Shown here: positions 1-6,323 of the stretch, piece by piece
Layout: each line of letters begins with the position of its first letter
Position numbering within the stretch: the first letter of the stretch is position 1
DNA from: SZUA-430 sp964638635
Lineage (GTDB): Bacteria; Pseudomonadota; Alphaproteobacteria; Micropepsales; Micropepsaceae
Reading direction: 5' to 3'
DNA: 16,539 bases
Assembly: GCA_964638635.1 (NCBI GenBank)
Contig: CAZXAQ010000086.1
Coordinates: forward strand, 1-16,539
The notes under the pieces: model-generated
What the model was told of the DNA's origin: nothing
The model's database searches: none
Seen by the model: only the letters and a program-made list of their open reading frames with translations
Made by a program: the position numbers and the translations under genes

Positions 1-1
1 G

Positions 2-457
2 GGGATGCCCCGGGTGATTTCGATCGGGCGGCTCGACTACAATTCGGAAGGGTTGTTGCTGCTCACGAACGACGGCGAGTTGGCGCGCAAGTTGGAGCTG
101 CCGTCGAGCGGGTGGATCCGGCGCTACCGGGTGCGGGTGTTCGGAAAGCTGACGCAGGAGGATCTCGACCGATTGCTGAAAGGCATCGAGATCGACGGCG
201 TGAAGTATCAGCCGGTCGAGGCGAAGATGGACCGGCAGCAGGGCGGGAATGCTTGGGCGACGATTGCGCTCAAAGAGGGGAAGAATCGCGAGGTGCGCCG
301 CTTGATGGAGCATATCGGGGTGACGGTGAACCGGTTGATCCGCGTGACGTTCGGGCCGTTTCATCTGGGGCAGTTGAAAGAGGGCGCGGTCGAGGAGATT
401 CCGGCGAAGGTGTTTCGCGATCAGCTCGGCATCAAGAAGGGCGTGGGCTGGGCCTGA
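2..457 (+). CDS. Pseudouridine synthase, RsuA/RluB family (3' part only)
   Basis: This is the C-terminal part of an rRNA pseudouridine synthase, which isomerises a specific uridine in rRNA. The reading frame is open to the left edge. The ATG at position 5 lies inside the conserved stretch that normally reads G-(L/M)-P-R-x-I-x-x-G-R-L-D, so it is not the true start, and an S4 RNA-binding domain is expected upstream. The catalytic aspartate is in GRLDYNSEGLLLLTNDG (codon 35-37). The later motif EGKNREVRRLMEHIG, near 280-320, is also typical of the family. The protein ends shortly after the catalytic fold, without the long basic tail many alphaproteobacterial RluB proteins carry, so RluB versus RsuA/RluE cannot be decided. 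The TGA stop shares its A with the ATG of rsmD (TGATG), implying translational coupling of two rRNA-modification genes. Confidence 0.93.
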   Translation, partial: GMPRVISIGRLDYNSEGLLLLTNDGELARKLELPSSGWIRRYRVRVFGKLTQEDLDRLLKGIEIDGVKYQPVEAKMDRQQGGNAWATIALKEGKNREVRRLMEHIGVTVNRLIRVTFGPFHLGQLKEGAVEEIPAKVFRDQLGIKKGVGWA

Positions 458-1029
458 TGCGGATCGTTGCGGGCAAGCATCGGGGCCTTTCGCTCGCCAC
501 GCCGAAGGACGCGCGCGTGCGGCCGACGTCGGACCGCGTGCGCGAGGCGTTGTTCAACGTGCTGGCGCACAACGATTTCGGGGTTGGGTTTTCGATCGAG
601 GGCGCGCGGGTGCTCGACTTGTTTGCAGGCACCGGGGCGTTGGGGTTGGAGGCGCTGTCGCGCGGAGCTTCGTATGTGCTCTTCGTCGACGATCACTTCG
701 AGAGCCGCGGGTTGATCCGGCGCAACGTCGAAGCGGCGCACGCGACGGGGGCGACGAAGATTTGGCGGCGGGACGCGACGGGCTTGGGCGAGATGCCGGG
801 CAACGCCGGCGGGCCGTTCGATCTGGTGTTCCTCGATCCGCCGTATCGGAAGGGGCTGGTGGAGCTGGCGTTGGTCAGCGCGCGGGACGGGAAGTGGTTT
901 GCGCCGAACGCGCTGGTCGTGGCGGAGATGGCGGCGGATGAGGCGTTCGCTGTGCCGGCGGGATTTGTCGCGCTCGACGAGCGGGCTTATGGCGATACGA
1001 AGGTGATGGTTCTAACCGTCGCGTCTTGA
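457..1029 (+). CDS. rsmD: 16S rRNA (guanine(966)-N(2))-methyltransferase RsmD
   Basis: RsmD uses S-adenosylmethionine to methylate N2 of G966 in 16S rRNA during 30S assembly. The 190-residue length matches the family. The N-terminal MRIVAGKHRG (residues 1-10) is the usual RsmD start, and RPTSDRVREALFN follows at 22-34. The SAM-binding motif LDLFAGTGALGLEALSRGA is at 53-71, and the catalytic DPPY tetrad at 127-130. The start was chosen because the ATG at 457 overlaps the upstream TGA and gives the family N-terminus. The same frame stays open further upstream, but that part is antisense-quality sequence inside the pseudouridine synthase gene. The gene is co-transcribed with that synthase. Its TGA stop (1027-1029) runs into the left arm of a long inverted repeat. 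Confidence 0.96.
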   Translation: MRIVAGKHRGLSLATPKDARVRPTSDRVREALFNVLAHNDFGVGFSIEGARVLDLFAGTGALGLEALSRGASYVLFVDDHFESRGLIRRNVEAAHATGATKIWRRDATGLGEMPGNAGGPFDLVFLDPPYRKGLVELALVSARDGKWFAPNALVVAEMAADEAFAVPAGFVALDERAYGDTKVMVLTVAS

Positions 1030-1166
1030 AGTGGTCTCACACGATGACACGATGGGACGATGTGAGGCTAATCGCGCGCGATAGCGCGCAGTCTGGGGTT
1101 GACCGATTGGCGCTTCGCGCCGGGTGTATCTCATCGTCCCATCGTGTCATCGTGTGAGACCACTTC
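1028..1166. repeat. Long intergenic inverted repeat, 35-bp perfect arms
   Basis: The arms at 1028-1062 and 1132-1166 are exact reverse complements over 35 bases and enclose a 69-base spacer. Each arm contains three spaced copies of ACGATG. The spacer holds further small hairpin-forming stretches (CGCGCG...CGCGC near 1073-1089, and GGCGC-TTC-GCGCC near 1109-1121). The left arm begins at the G of the rsmD TGA stop codon. The right arm ends 19 bases before the hydrolase ATG. Both flanks carry TT next to the arm (1026-1027 and 1167-1168), which may be a short duplication or chance. There is no transposase. A transcript through it could form a very stable hairpin, but no U-tract follows. It may be a non-autonomous palindromic repeat element. 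Confidence 0.85.
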
Positions 1167-1187
1167 TTGGTGTATACTGCGCTCATG
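1150..1187 (+). promoter_or_regulatory. Candidate promoter giving a leaderless hydrolase mRNA
   Basis: A good -10 hexamer, TATACT, lies at 1173-1178 and is followed by six bases before the ATG at 1185, so a start site at or next to the A of the ATG would be normal. No Shine-Dalgarno sequence is visible between the inverted repeat and the ATG. The -35 position (about 1150-1155, TCGTGT) is poor and lies inside the right arm of the inverted repeat. Confidence 0.35.
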
Positions 1188-1958
1188 ACCGACGAGCCGA
1201 TTTCGCCGCCGCCGCGGCGGTTGTTGTTTTTGGAGCCGCGCGGGTTGATCGATATTCCGACGCTGTTTGTGGCGGCACCGTTTCTGCTGAGCGCGCCGCG
1301 GGGACGGAAGCATGGGGTGGTCGTGCTGCCGGGGTTTGGGGCGGATGACCGGTCGACCTTGCTGCTCAGGCGGTATTTGTCGCTGCTTGGCTACGACGTG
1401 CATGGATGGAAGCGCGGGCTGAACGTGCGCAAGCCGGGCGAGGATTTGCCCGCCGTGATCGCACAGATCAAAGCGCTGAAGGCGAAGCACAGTGCGGCGG
1501 TGACGCTTGTCGGGTGGAGCCGCGGCGGGATCATGGCGCGCGAGATTGCGCGGCAGGTGCCCGACGACGTGCGGATGGTGATCACGCTGGGTAGCCCGTT
1601 CGCCGATCCGAATGCGAACAATGTCGGCGCGATTTGGAAGCTCTTGACCGGCGAGGACGTGCCGCGCAATCCGGAGCGCATCAAGCAACTCGCCGAGCCG
1701 ATCCCCGTTCCGGCGACGGCGATCTATACGAAGGCCGACGGCGTGGTCGCGTGGCGGGCGTGTCTTGAGCGCGAGGGCGCGAACGCTGAGAATGTCGAGG
1801 TGCGCTCGACGCATATCGGGCTCGGGTTTCATCCGCCGGCGCTCTGGGTGATCGCGGACCGGCTCGGGCAGAAGTGGGGGACGTGGAAGCCGTTCAAGCC
1901 GAGCAAGTTGGTGGCACCGTTCTTTCCGCGGAAGGCCGGGGTGTATTATGCGGGGTAG
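1185..1958 (+). CDS. Alpha/beta hydrolase of unknown substrate
   Basis: This is a 257-residue alpha/beta-hydrolase-fold protein. The nucleophile elbow is GWSRGG, with Ser112, in the context TLVGWSRGGIMAREIA. The likely acid is Asp185 (YTKADGVVAW) and the likely base His210 (STHIGLGFHP), in the right order and spacing. LPGFGADD at 48-55 fits the oxyanion region. There is no signal peptide or membrane segment, so it is probably cytoplasmic. The start is the ATG at 1185; an in-frame TTG at 1167 would begin inside the flanking inverted repeat and is less likely. The family includes esterases, lipases and PGAP1-like proteins, and the substrate cannot be named. Its only close neighbour on this strand is rsmD, on the other side of the repeat, so it is probably transcribed alone. 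It converges on mutL. Confidence 0.85.
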   Translation: MTDEPISPPPRRLLFLEPRGLIDIPTLFVAAPFLLSAPRGRKHGVVVLPGFGADDRSTLLLRRYLSLLGYDVHGWKRGLNVRKPGEDLPAVIAQIKALKAKHSAAVTLVGWSRGGIMAREIARQVPDDVRMVITLGSPFADPNANNVGAIWKLLTGEDVPRNPERIKQLAEPIPVPATAIYTKADGVVAWRACLEREGANAENVEVRSTHIGLGFHPPALWVIADRLGQKWGTWKPFKPSKLVAPFFPRKAGVYYAG

Positions 1959-1970
1959 TCGCTGTCTTAT

Positions 1971-2002
1971 CCCTACCGCCCCCTCTGAGGGGCGGTAGCG
2001 GG
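1971..2002. terminator. Convergent-junction hairpin between hydrolase and mutL
   Basis: CTACCGCCCC (1973-1982) pairs with GGGGCGGTAG (1989-1998), a 10-bp perfect stem with a 6-base loop. An outer CCC/GGG (1971-1973 and 2000-2002) could add to it with a bulge. It sits in the 55-base gap between two converging genes, so it may stop transcription in both directions. Neither side has a clear U-tract, so it may instead be a REP-like palindrome. Confidence 0.6.
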
Positions 2003-2013
2003 ACATCTTGGCG

Positions 2014-3828
2014 TCAGCGCCTTCCGAACAACTTCTCGACGTCCGCCAGCTTGAGTTCCACATAGGTGGGACGGCCGTGGTTGCATTGGCCGCTCAAGGG
2101 GGTTTGTTCCATTTCGCGGAGGAGGGCGTTCATTTCTTCGAGCGTTAGGCTTCGCCCTGCTCTGACCGCGCTGTGGCAGGCCATGGTCGAGCAGATTTCG
2201 TCGAGGCGTTCTTTGAGGGAGAGCGTGGCGCCGTATTCGGCGATTTCGTCGGCGAGGTCTTGGATGAGGCCTTTGATGTCGCCGCCTTTCAGCAGCGCCG
2301 GGACTTCGCGGACGAGGATGGCGTCGGTGCCGAATTGTTCGAGGATGAGGCCGAGTTCGGCGAGTTCGGTTGCGCGGCTTGTGAGGCGATCGACGGAGGG
2401 GCCGTCGAGGTCGACGACTTCGGGGATGAGGAGCGTTTGGCGTTCGATGCCTTTGGCGGCGATGGCGCGCTGCATGCGGTCGAGCATCAGGCGTTCGTGG
2501 GCGGCGTGCTGGTCGACGATGACGATGCCGTCGCCGGTTTGGGCGACGATGTAGGTGTTGTGCAGTTGGCCGCGCGCGACGCCGAGCGGGAAGCGGTTAT
2601 CGGTGTTCGGGGTTCGGGGCTGGTCGAGCGGGCGGGCGAGCGGCGGGGCGTCGATGAAACCGCGTTGCGGCGGTTCGTAGAGGGCGGCGGCTTCGCGGAG
2701 CAGGCCGGGGCTCGGGCGCGGTTCGGCGAAGGCGTAGGTTTGCGTCGGCGCGAGGCGTTCGAGTGTGCTGGTGGCGACGGTCGTGGACGTGCGCGCTCCG
2801 CCGGCGTGGATCGCGGCTTTCAACGCGCTCACGATCAGGCCGCGGATCAGGGTGGCGTCGCGGAAGCGGACTTCGGTTTTGGCGGGGTGGACGTTGACGT
2901 CCACATCGTGCGCGGGGAGGTCGAGGAACAGCGCCACGACCGGGTGGCGGTCGCGTGCGAGCACGTCGGCGTAGGCGCCGCGGACGGCGCCGACCAAGAG
3001 CTTGTCACGGACGGGTCTGCCGTTCACGAACAGGAATTGTTGCGCAGCGGTGCCGCGGGCGTAGGTGGGCAAGCCCGCGTAGCCCGTGAGCTTCACGCCC
3101 TCGCGCGCAACGTCGACGGGCAGTGCGTTTTCGGCGAAGTCGGCGCTTAAGATTGCGGCGAGGCGGCGGAGCCTTCCGTCGAACAGGTCGCCGGGTTCGG
3201 CGGCGGCTTTCAGGACCGTGCGTTCTTCGGTGGCGAGGCGGAAGCCGACGTCGGCGCGAGCGAGGGCCAGGCGCTTCACGATTTCGATGACGGCTGCGGT
3301 TTCGGCGCGTTCGGACTTCAGGAATTTGAGGCGCGCGGGCGTTGCGTAGAAAAGGTCGCGGACTTCGACGATCGTGCCGTGGGCGCCGTGACCTTCGAAC
3401 GGCGCGGGGCGCGGGCCTGAAACCCTTCCGCCTTCGACGGAAATCGCGAAGGCTTCCTTGGCGCCCTTCGCGCGCGAGGTGATGGTGAGCCTCGCGATGG
3501 CGCCGATCGAGGGTAGCGCTTCGCCTCGAAAGCCTAAGGTCGCGATCGACATCAAGTCGTCCACGCCGGCTTCGTCGCGCGGGAGTTTCGAGGTTGCGTG
3601 GCGTTCGACGGCGAGGGCCAACTCGTCCGCGTTCATGCCGATGCCGTCGTCGGCGATGCGGATCAGCGTCATGCCGCCGCCGGCGATCGCGATGTCGATG
3701 TTCCTTGCGCCGGCGTCGATCGCGTTTTCGACGAGTTCCTTCACCGCAGAGGCCGGACGCTCGACGACCTCACCCGCGGCGATGCGGTTGATCGTGCCTT
3801 CGGCGAGGCGGCGGATGCGTCCGCTCAT
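2014..3828 (-). CDS. mutL: DNA mismatch repair protein MutL
   Basis: MutL couples mismatch recognition by MutS to strand removal. The protein is 604 residues. The N-terminal GHKL ATPase carries ELVENAIDAGA (31-41; Glu31 the likely general base, Asn35 the Mg2+ ligand), DDGIGM (60-65), GFRGEAL (99-105) and NVHPAKTEVRF (312-322). A variable Pro-rich linker covers about 345-415. The C-terminal dimerisation/nuclease domain has DQHAAHE (439-445), ACHSAVRAGR (550-559) and QCNHGRPT (581-588), the set found in MutL proteins with latent nicking activity, as expected in bacteria without MutH. The last acidic residue of the nuclease motif is Asp450 rather than the usual Glu. The start is the ATG at 3828, overlapping the pgi stop as ATGA; the frame stays open far upstream but only as a shadow of pgi. 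It is transcribed with pgi. Confidence 0.97.
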   Translation of the reverse strand: MSGRIRRLAEGTINRIAAGEVVERPASAVKELVENAIDAGARNIDIAIAGGGMTLIRIADDGIGMNADELALAVERHATSKLPRDEAGVDDLMSIATLGFRGEALPSIGAIARLTITSRAKGAKEAFAISVEGGRVSGPRPAPFEGHGAHGTIVEVRDLFYATPARLKFLKSERAETAAVIEIVKRLALARADVGFRLATEERTVLKAAAEPGDLFDGRLRRLAAILSADFAENALPVDVAREGVKLTGYAGLPTYARGTAAQQFLFVNGRPVRDKLLVGAVRGAYADVLARDRHPVVALFLDLPAHDVDVNVHPAKTEVRFRDATLIRGLIVSALKAAIHAGGARTSTTVATSTLERLAPTQTYAFAEPRPSPGLLREAAALYEPPQRGFIDAPPLARPLDQPRTPNTDNRFPLGVARGQLHNTYIVAQTGDGIVIVDQHAAHERLMLDRMQRAIAAKGIERQTLLIPEVVDLDGPSVDRLTSRATELAELGLILEQFGTDAILVREVPALLKGGDIKGLIQDLADEIAEYGATLSLKERLDEICSTMACHSAVRAGRSLTLEEMNALLREMEQTPLSGQCNHGRPTYVELKLADVEKLFGRR

Positions 3829-5102
3829 CCGCCCAGATACTTGCGCGTCAGGCGCTTGCTTTCCTCGACCGCGGGTTGGCCGAACGGATCGACGTTCCAG
3901 AGCCGGGCGGCGATCAGCGTTTCCAGGATGAAATGCATCATCAAGGCGCCGAGGTTTCGTTCGTCGAGCGGGTTCGAGAACGCGATGCGGCGTACGGCGC
4001 GGCCCGCGTTCGTCAACGTCTCGGCGGTGGCGCGGACTTGCGCGTCGACGACTTCGGACATGCCGCGGCCGGCCAAGAGCGGGAGGCCGTGCTTCTGCGC
4101 CCAGGTGCTGCTCGCCTTCGCGTCGGAGACGGCGGGGGCGCCGATCAGCGTGAACAGCTTGTCGTTCGGGCCGTCGAGATAGAGCTGCAGCTGGCTGTGC
4201 TGGTCGACGGGGCCTTGCGCGTCGATCGGCGTCGTGCCTTGCCCGTTCTTGCCGAGGCTTTCGGCCCAGAGTTGGCGCCACCATTTGGGGAGCCGCGCGA
4301 GGCGATCGCGATAGACCCACATGACGCTTTGGCTCAAGCCTGCATCGCGTGCGGCGACGCTCAAGGCTGCACCTTCGACGGCGGGCACGCTGCCCGCCAG
4401 CGCGGCGTCGAGCGTTTCGCGGGCGCCGGCGCGGATCGTCTTCGCGTCGAGGCCCGCGATGAGCGCCGGAATGAGGCCGACGCAACTGAAGGCCGAGAAG
4501 CGGCCGTCGAGGTTCGGGTCGTGCGCGATCAGGGGGGCACCCATCTCGGTCAAGATGTTGCGGAGCGGGTTTTCGCCCTCCTGCGCGATGCCGGCGAAGT
4601 GGTGCTTCAGGTACTTGCCGCCACCCTCTTCTTCCAGCGCTTCGATGGCGACCAAGAGCTGCATCAACGGCTCCGTCGTGGCACCGGACTTGGAGACGAC
4701 GAGAAAACGGGTCGTGCGCAGGTCCATGAGCGTCAGCATCGTGCGGAAGACGGCGCTGTCGATGCCTTCGACGATGTGGAGGCGCGGGTGACCGGTGCGG
4801 GGCTGGTAGGCTTGCGTGCCCCAGAACGCGAGTTGGGCGAGCGTTTGCGCGCCGAGGCTCGAGCCGCCGATACCGAAGACGACGAGGTCGGTCGTGTTCT
4901 TCATCAGGTGCTCGGCGACTTCGGCGACGCGGGCGAGGTCGCTCGTGTCTTCGACCGAGTGACGAACAGCGGCGAAGCGCGGATCGGCGGAGGTGCGCCA
5001 CTGCTGCAGCGCCGCTTGGGCGCCGGGCAGGCGCTTCTCGAAGGCCGCTTGAAGCGGGCCTTTGGCGACGGCCGCGGAAATGTCGTGGGTGAACGGGGTC
5101 AT
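3825..5102 (-). CDS. pgi: Glucose-6-phosphate isomerase
   Basis: The enzyme interconverts glucose 6-phosphate and fructose 6-phosphate in the cytoplasm. At 425 residues it belongs to the shorter bacterial form, not the roughly 550-residue E. coli type. Sugar-phosphate binding motifs are FGIGGSSLG (76-84) and VSKSGATTEP (136-145). The signature ESLGKNG (281-287) supplies the probable catalytic base Glu281. VDQHSQLQLYLDG (299-311) supplies the ring-opening His302, and Lys416 near the C-terminus (AVEESKRLTRKY) fits the conserved active-site lysine. The last bases overlap the first bases of mutL (ATGA), so MutL translation is probably coupled to it. A terminator lies upstream, after bamF, and a candidate promoter lies at 5124-5152. 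It therefore looks like a separate pgi-mutL operon rather than the tail of the ileS operon. Confidence 0.96.
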   Translation of the reverse strand: MTPFTHDISAAVAKGPLQAAFEKRLPGAQAALQQWRTSADPRFAAVRHSVEDTSDLARVAEVAEHLMKNTTDLVVFGIGGSSLGAQTLAQLAFWGTQAYQPRTGHPRLHIVEGIDSAVFRTMLTLMDLRTTRFLVVSKSGATTEPLMQLLVAIEALEEEGGGKYLKHHFAGIAQEGENPLRNILTEMGAPLIAHDPNLDGRFSAFSCVGLIPALIAGLDAKTIRAGARETLDAALAGSVPAVEGAALSVAARDAGLSQSVMWVYRDRLARLPKWWRQLWAESLGKNGQGTTPIDAQGPVDQHSQLQLYLDGPNDKLFTLIGAPAVSDAKASSTWAQKHGLPLLAGRGMSEVVDAQVRATAETLTNAGRAVRRIAFSNPLDERNLGALMMHFILETLIAARLWNVDPFGQPAVEESKRLTRKYLGG

Positions 5103-5123
5103 CGGGGCCAGATGTAGCGCCGG

Positions 5124-5152
5124 GTTAGCGGTGGGGGAAGGGCCCGACGCAA
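5124..5152 (-). promoter_or_regulatory. Candidate pgi-mutL promoter
   Basis: On the minus strand TTGCGT (5152-5147) is followed after 17 bases by GCTAAC (5129-5124), with the pgi ATG about 20 bases further on. The -10 match is weak. The TTG...GCTA layout resembles the stronger candidates upstream of ileS and the TonB receptor gene. The -35 hexamer abuts the bamF terminator. Confidence 0.35.
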
Positions 5153-5178
5153 AACGGGGGCGGAAACCCGCCCCCGTT
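5153..5178 (-). terminator. Rho-independent terminator of the ileS-lspA-bamF operon
   Basis: AACGGGGGCGG (5153-5163) and CCGCCCCCGTT (5168-5178) form an 11-bp perfect stem with a 4-base loop. Read on the minus strand the stem ends in a run of four Ts (5154-5151), two of them inside the stem. It lies 25 bases downstream of the bamF stop. Confidence 0.85.
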
Positions 5179-5202
5179 CGAAATCTTCCACAGAGCGTGC
5201 GG

Positions 5203-5784
5203 CTAGAACCAGTCGAACCAGCCGCCGTCTTCCTCGTCCTTGTCCTTCTTCTTTTGGCTTTCCGCGACCGGTTCGCTTTTGCCTTTTTCGATGACGGGGG
5301 CTTCGGCTGGTTTGGCGGGCTGCGACGCGTTCAGGCGTTCGGCCTCTTCGTTCGGATCCAGCGGCTGACCCACCTCGCCACGCTTGCCGCGCCAGAACAG
5401 TACGCTGTCGGCGTACGACTTGCGCTTGCTCTGTTTCAGGACTTCGTTGCGCAAGGCCTGGCGGACGCGCGGGTCGGCCTTCTCAGCGCCGGCGGTTTCC
5501 AGCAACGCTTCCTCGCCTTGCGAAGCGACCGTCTGCTTCGGCGGGCCGCCGAGGACTTTCTGCGCGGCGCTGGCCACATCGGCGTCCTGCGGACGCGGGG
5601 CGCCCGGTTGCGGAGCCTTTAGGTCGAACGTCGCGGGCACGACGAGCGGCGCGCGGGTCGTGATCGCGGTTTCGTCGGGGGCCTGCTTAGCCGCGCCGAG
5701 CGATTCCTTTACGCCGGTGCAGCCGGTCAGGCCGATCGCGGCCACGGCAACAACGATGGCCGTCTTACGCAGTACTGTCGTCAC
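5203..5784 (-). CDS. bamF: BamF/DUF3035-family outer-membrane lipoprotein
   Basis: The 193-residue protein starts with a lipoprotein signal: Arg6-Lys7, a hydrophobic run, then the lipobox LTGC with Cys22 as the lipidated residue. The next residue is not Asp, which fits sorting to the outer membrane. The remainder is hydrophilic, with FWRGKRGE near 140-147, a Lys/Glu-rich tail and the C-terminus GGWFDWF. Length, lipobox and position directly after lspA match the DUF3035 family, described in Caulobacter as the BAM-complex subunit BamF; the assignment rests on this similarity and synteny. The start is a GTG at 5784: it overlaps the lspA stop as GTGA and has GGAGG seven bases upstream. The ATG at 5823 lies inside lspA and has no such site. 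It is the last gene of the ileS-lspA operon, followed by a strong terminator. Confidence 0.8.
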   Translation of the reverse strand: MTTVLRKTAIVVAVAAIGLTGCTGVKESLGAAKQAPDETAITTRAPLVVPATFDLKAPQPGAPRPQDADVASAAQKVLGGPPKQTVASQGEEALLETAGAEKADPRVRQALRNEVLKQSKRKSYADSVLFWRGKRGEVGQPLDPNEEAERLNASQPAKPAEAPVIEKGKSEPVAESQKKKDKDEEDGGWFDWF

Positions 5785-6323
5785 GTCTGATCCTCCTTCG
5801 CGCCGCGGACACGAGAACGCCATTCGGAGATGACGAGGTCAAGTGCCATGATCACGACGCCGATAACAACCGCCGTGTCGGCGATATTGAATACGTACCA
5901 ACCATAGCCGAAAGCGTGCAGGTAAAAAAAGTCCGCAACCGCGCCATAAAGTATGCGGTCGATCACATTTCCCAGCGCTCCGCCGATAATCAACCCTAGC
6001 GAGAGGGCGAGCCGTGTGTCCTTGATCCCGCGCAACCACCAAACGAGGAAGCCGGTGACCCCTAAAGCAAAGAACGCCAGAAGCCAGCGTTCGAAGGCGG
6101 AGTCGGCCTGTAACAAGCCGTAAGAAATGCCCTTGTTCCAGACCATGACGATATCGAAGAACGGCAGGACTTCGATCTGCTTGCCGTTCATCGGCTGACC
6201 CAGCGTTTCGATCCAGCCCATCCCATACAAGAATAGAGCCTTGCAGGCTTGATCGAGGACGAGCACTGCGGCCGCGACCATGAGGCCGAAGCGCGCCGGG
6301 CTTAACTTGTTCCAAACGTTCAT
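5781..6323 (-). CDS. lspA: Lipoprotein signal peptidase (signal peptidase II)
   Basis: LspA is the inner-membrane aspartyl protease that removes signal peptides from diacylglyceryl-modified prolipoproteins. The 180-residue protein has four hydrophobic segments, at about 12-34, 78-98, 106-124 and 145-165. The catalytic aspartates are Asp122 (GGALGNVIDR) and Asp149 (FNIADTAVVIG). The conserved LDQ is at 23-25, and VWNKGISYGLL (61-71) corresponds to the usual V-x-N-x-G motif. The start is the ATG at 6323, sharing a base with the ileS TGA (TGATG). Its stop overlaps the GTG of bamF, a lipoprotein that needs this enzyme. Base composition is noticeably less GC-rich than in the neighbours: 28 of 60 bases at 5881-5940 are G or C, including a run of seven A. 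Confidence 0.97.
   Translation of the reverse strand: MNVWNKLSPARFGLMVAAAVLVLDQACKALFLYGMGWIETLGQPMNGKQIEVLPFFDIVMVWNKGISYGLLQADSAFERWLLAFFALGVTGFLVWWLRGIKDTRLALSLGLIIGGALGNVIDRILYGAVADFFYLHAFGYGWYVFNIADTAVVIGVVIMALDLVISEWRSRVRGAKEDQT

Noticed and set aside
112..456. An extended N-terminus for RsmD starting at 112
   Set aside because: The extra residues are a shadow of the pseudouridine synthase gene; MRIVAGKHRG at 457 is the normal start of the family.
1028..1166. An insertion sequence at the long inverted repeat
   Set aside because: The 69-base spacer cannot encode a transposase, and no convincing long target duplication is seen; only a repeat element is supported.
2173..5117. Long plus-strand open frames antisense to mutL and pgi (for example 2173-3150 and 3876-5117)
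   Set aside because: They mirror the codon structure of well-supported minus-strand genes in GC-rich DNA and give low-complexity proteins without domains.
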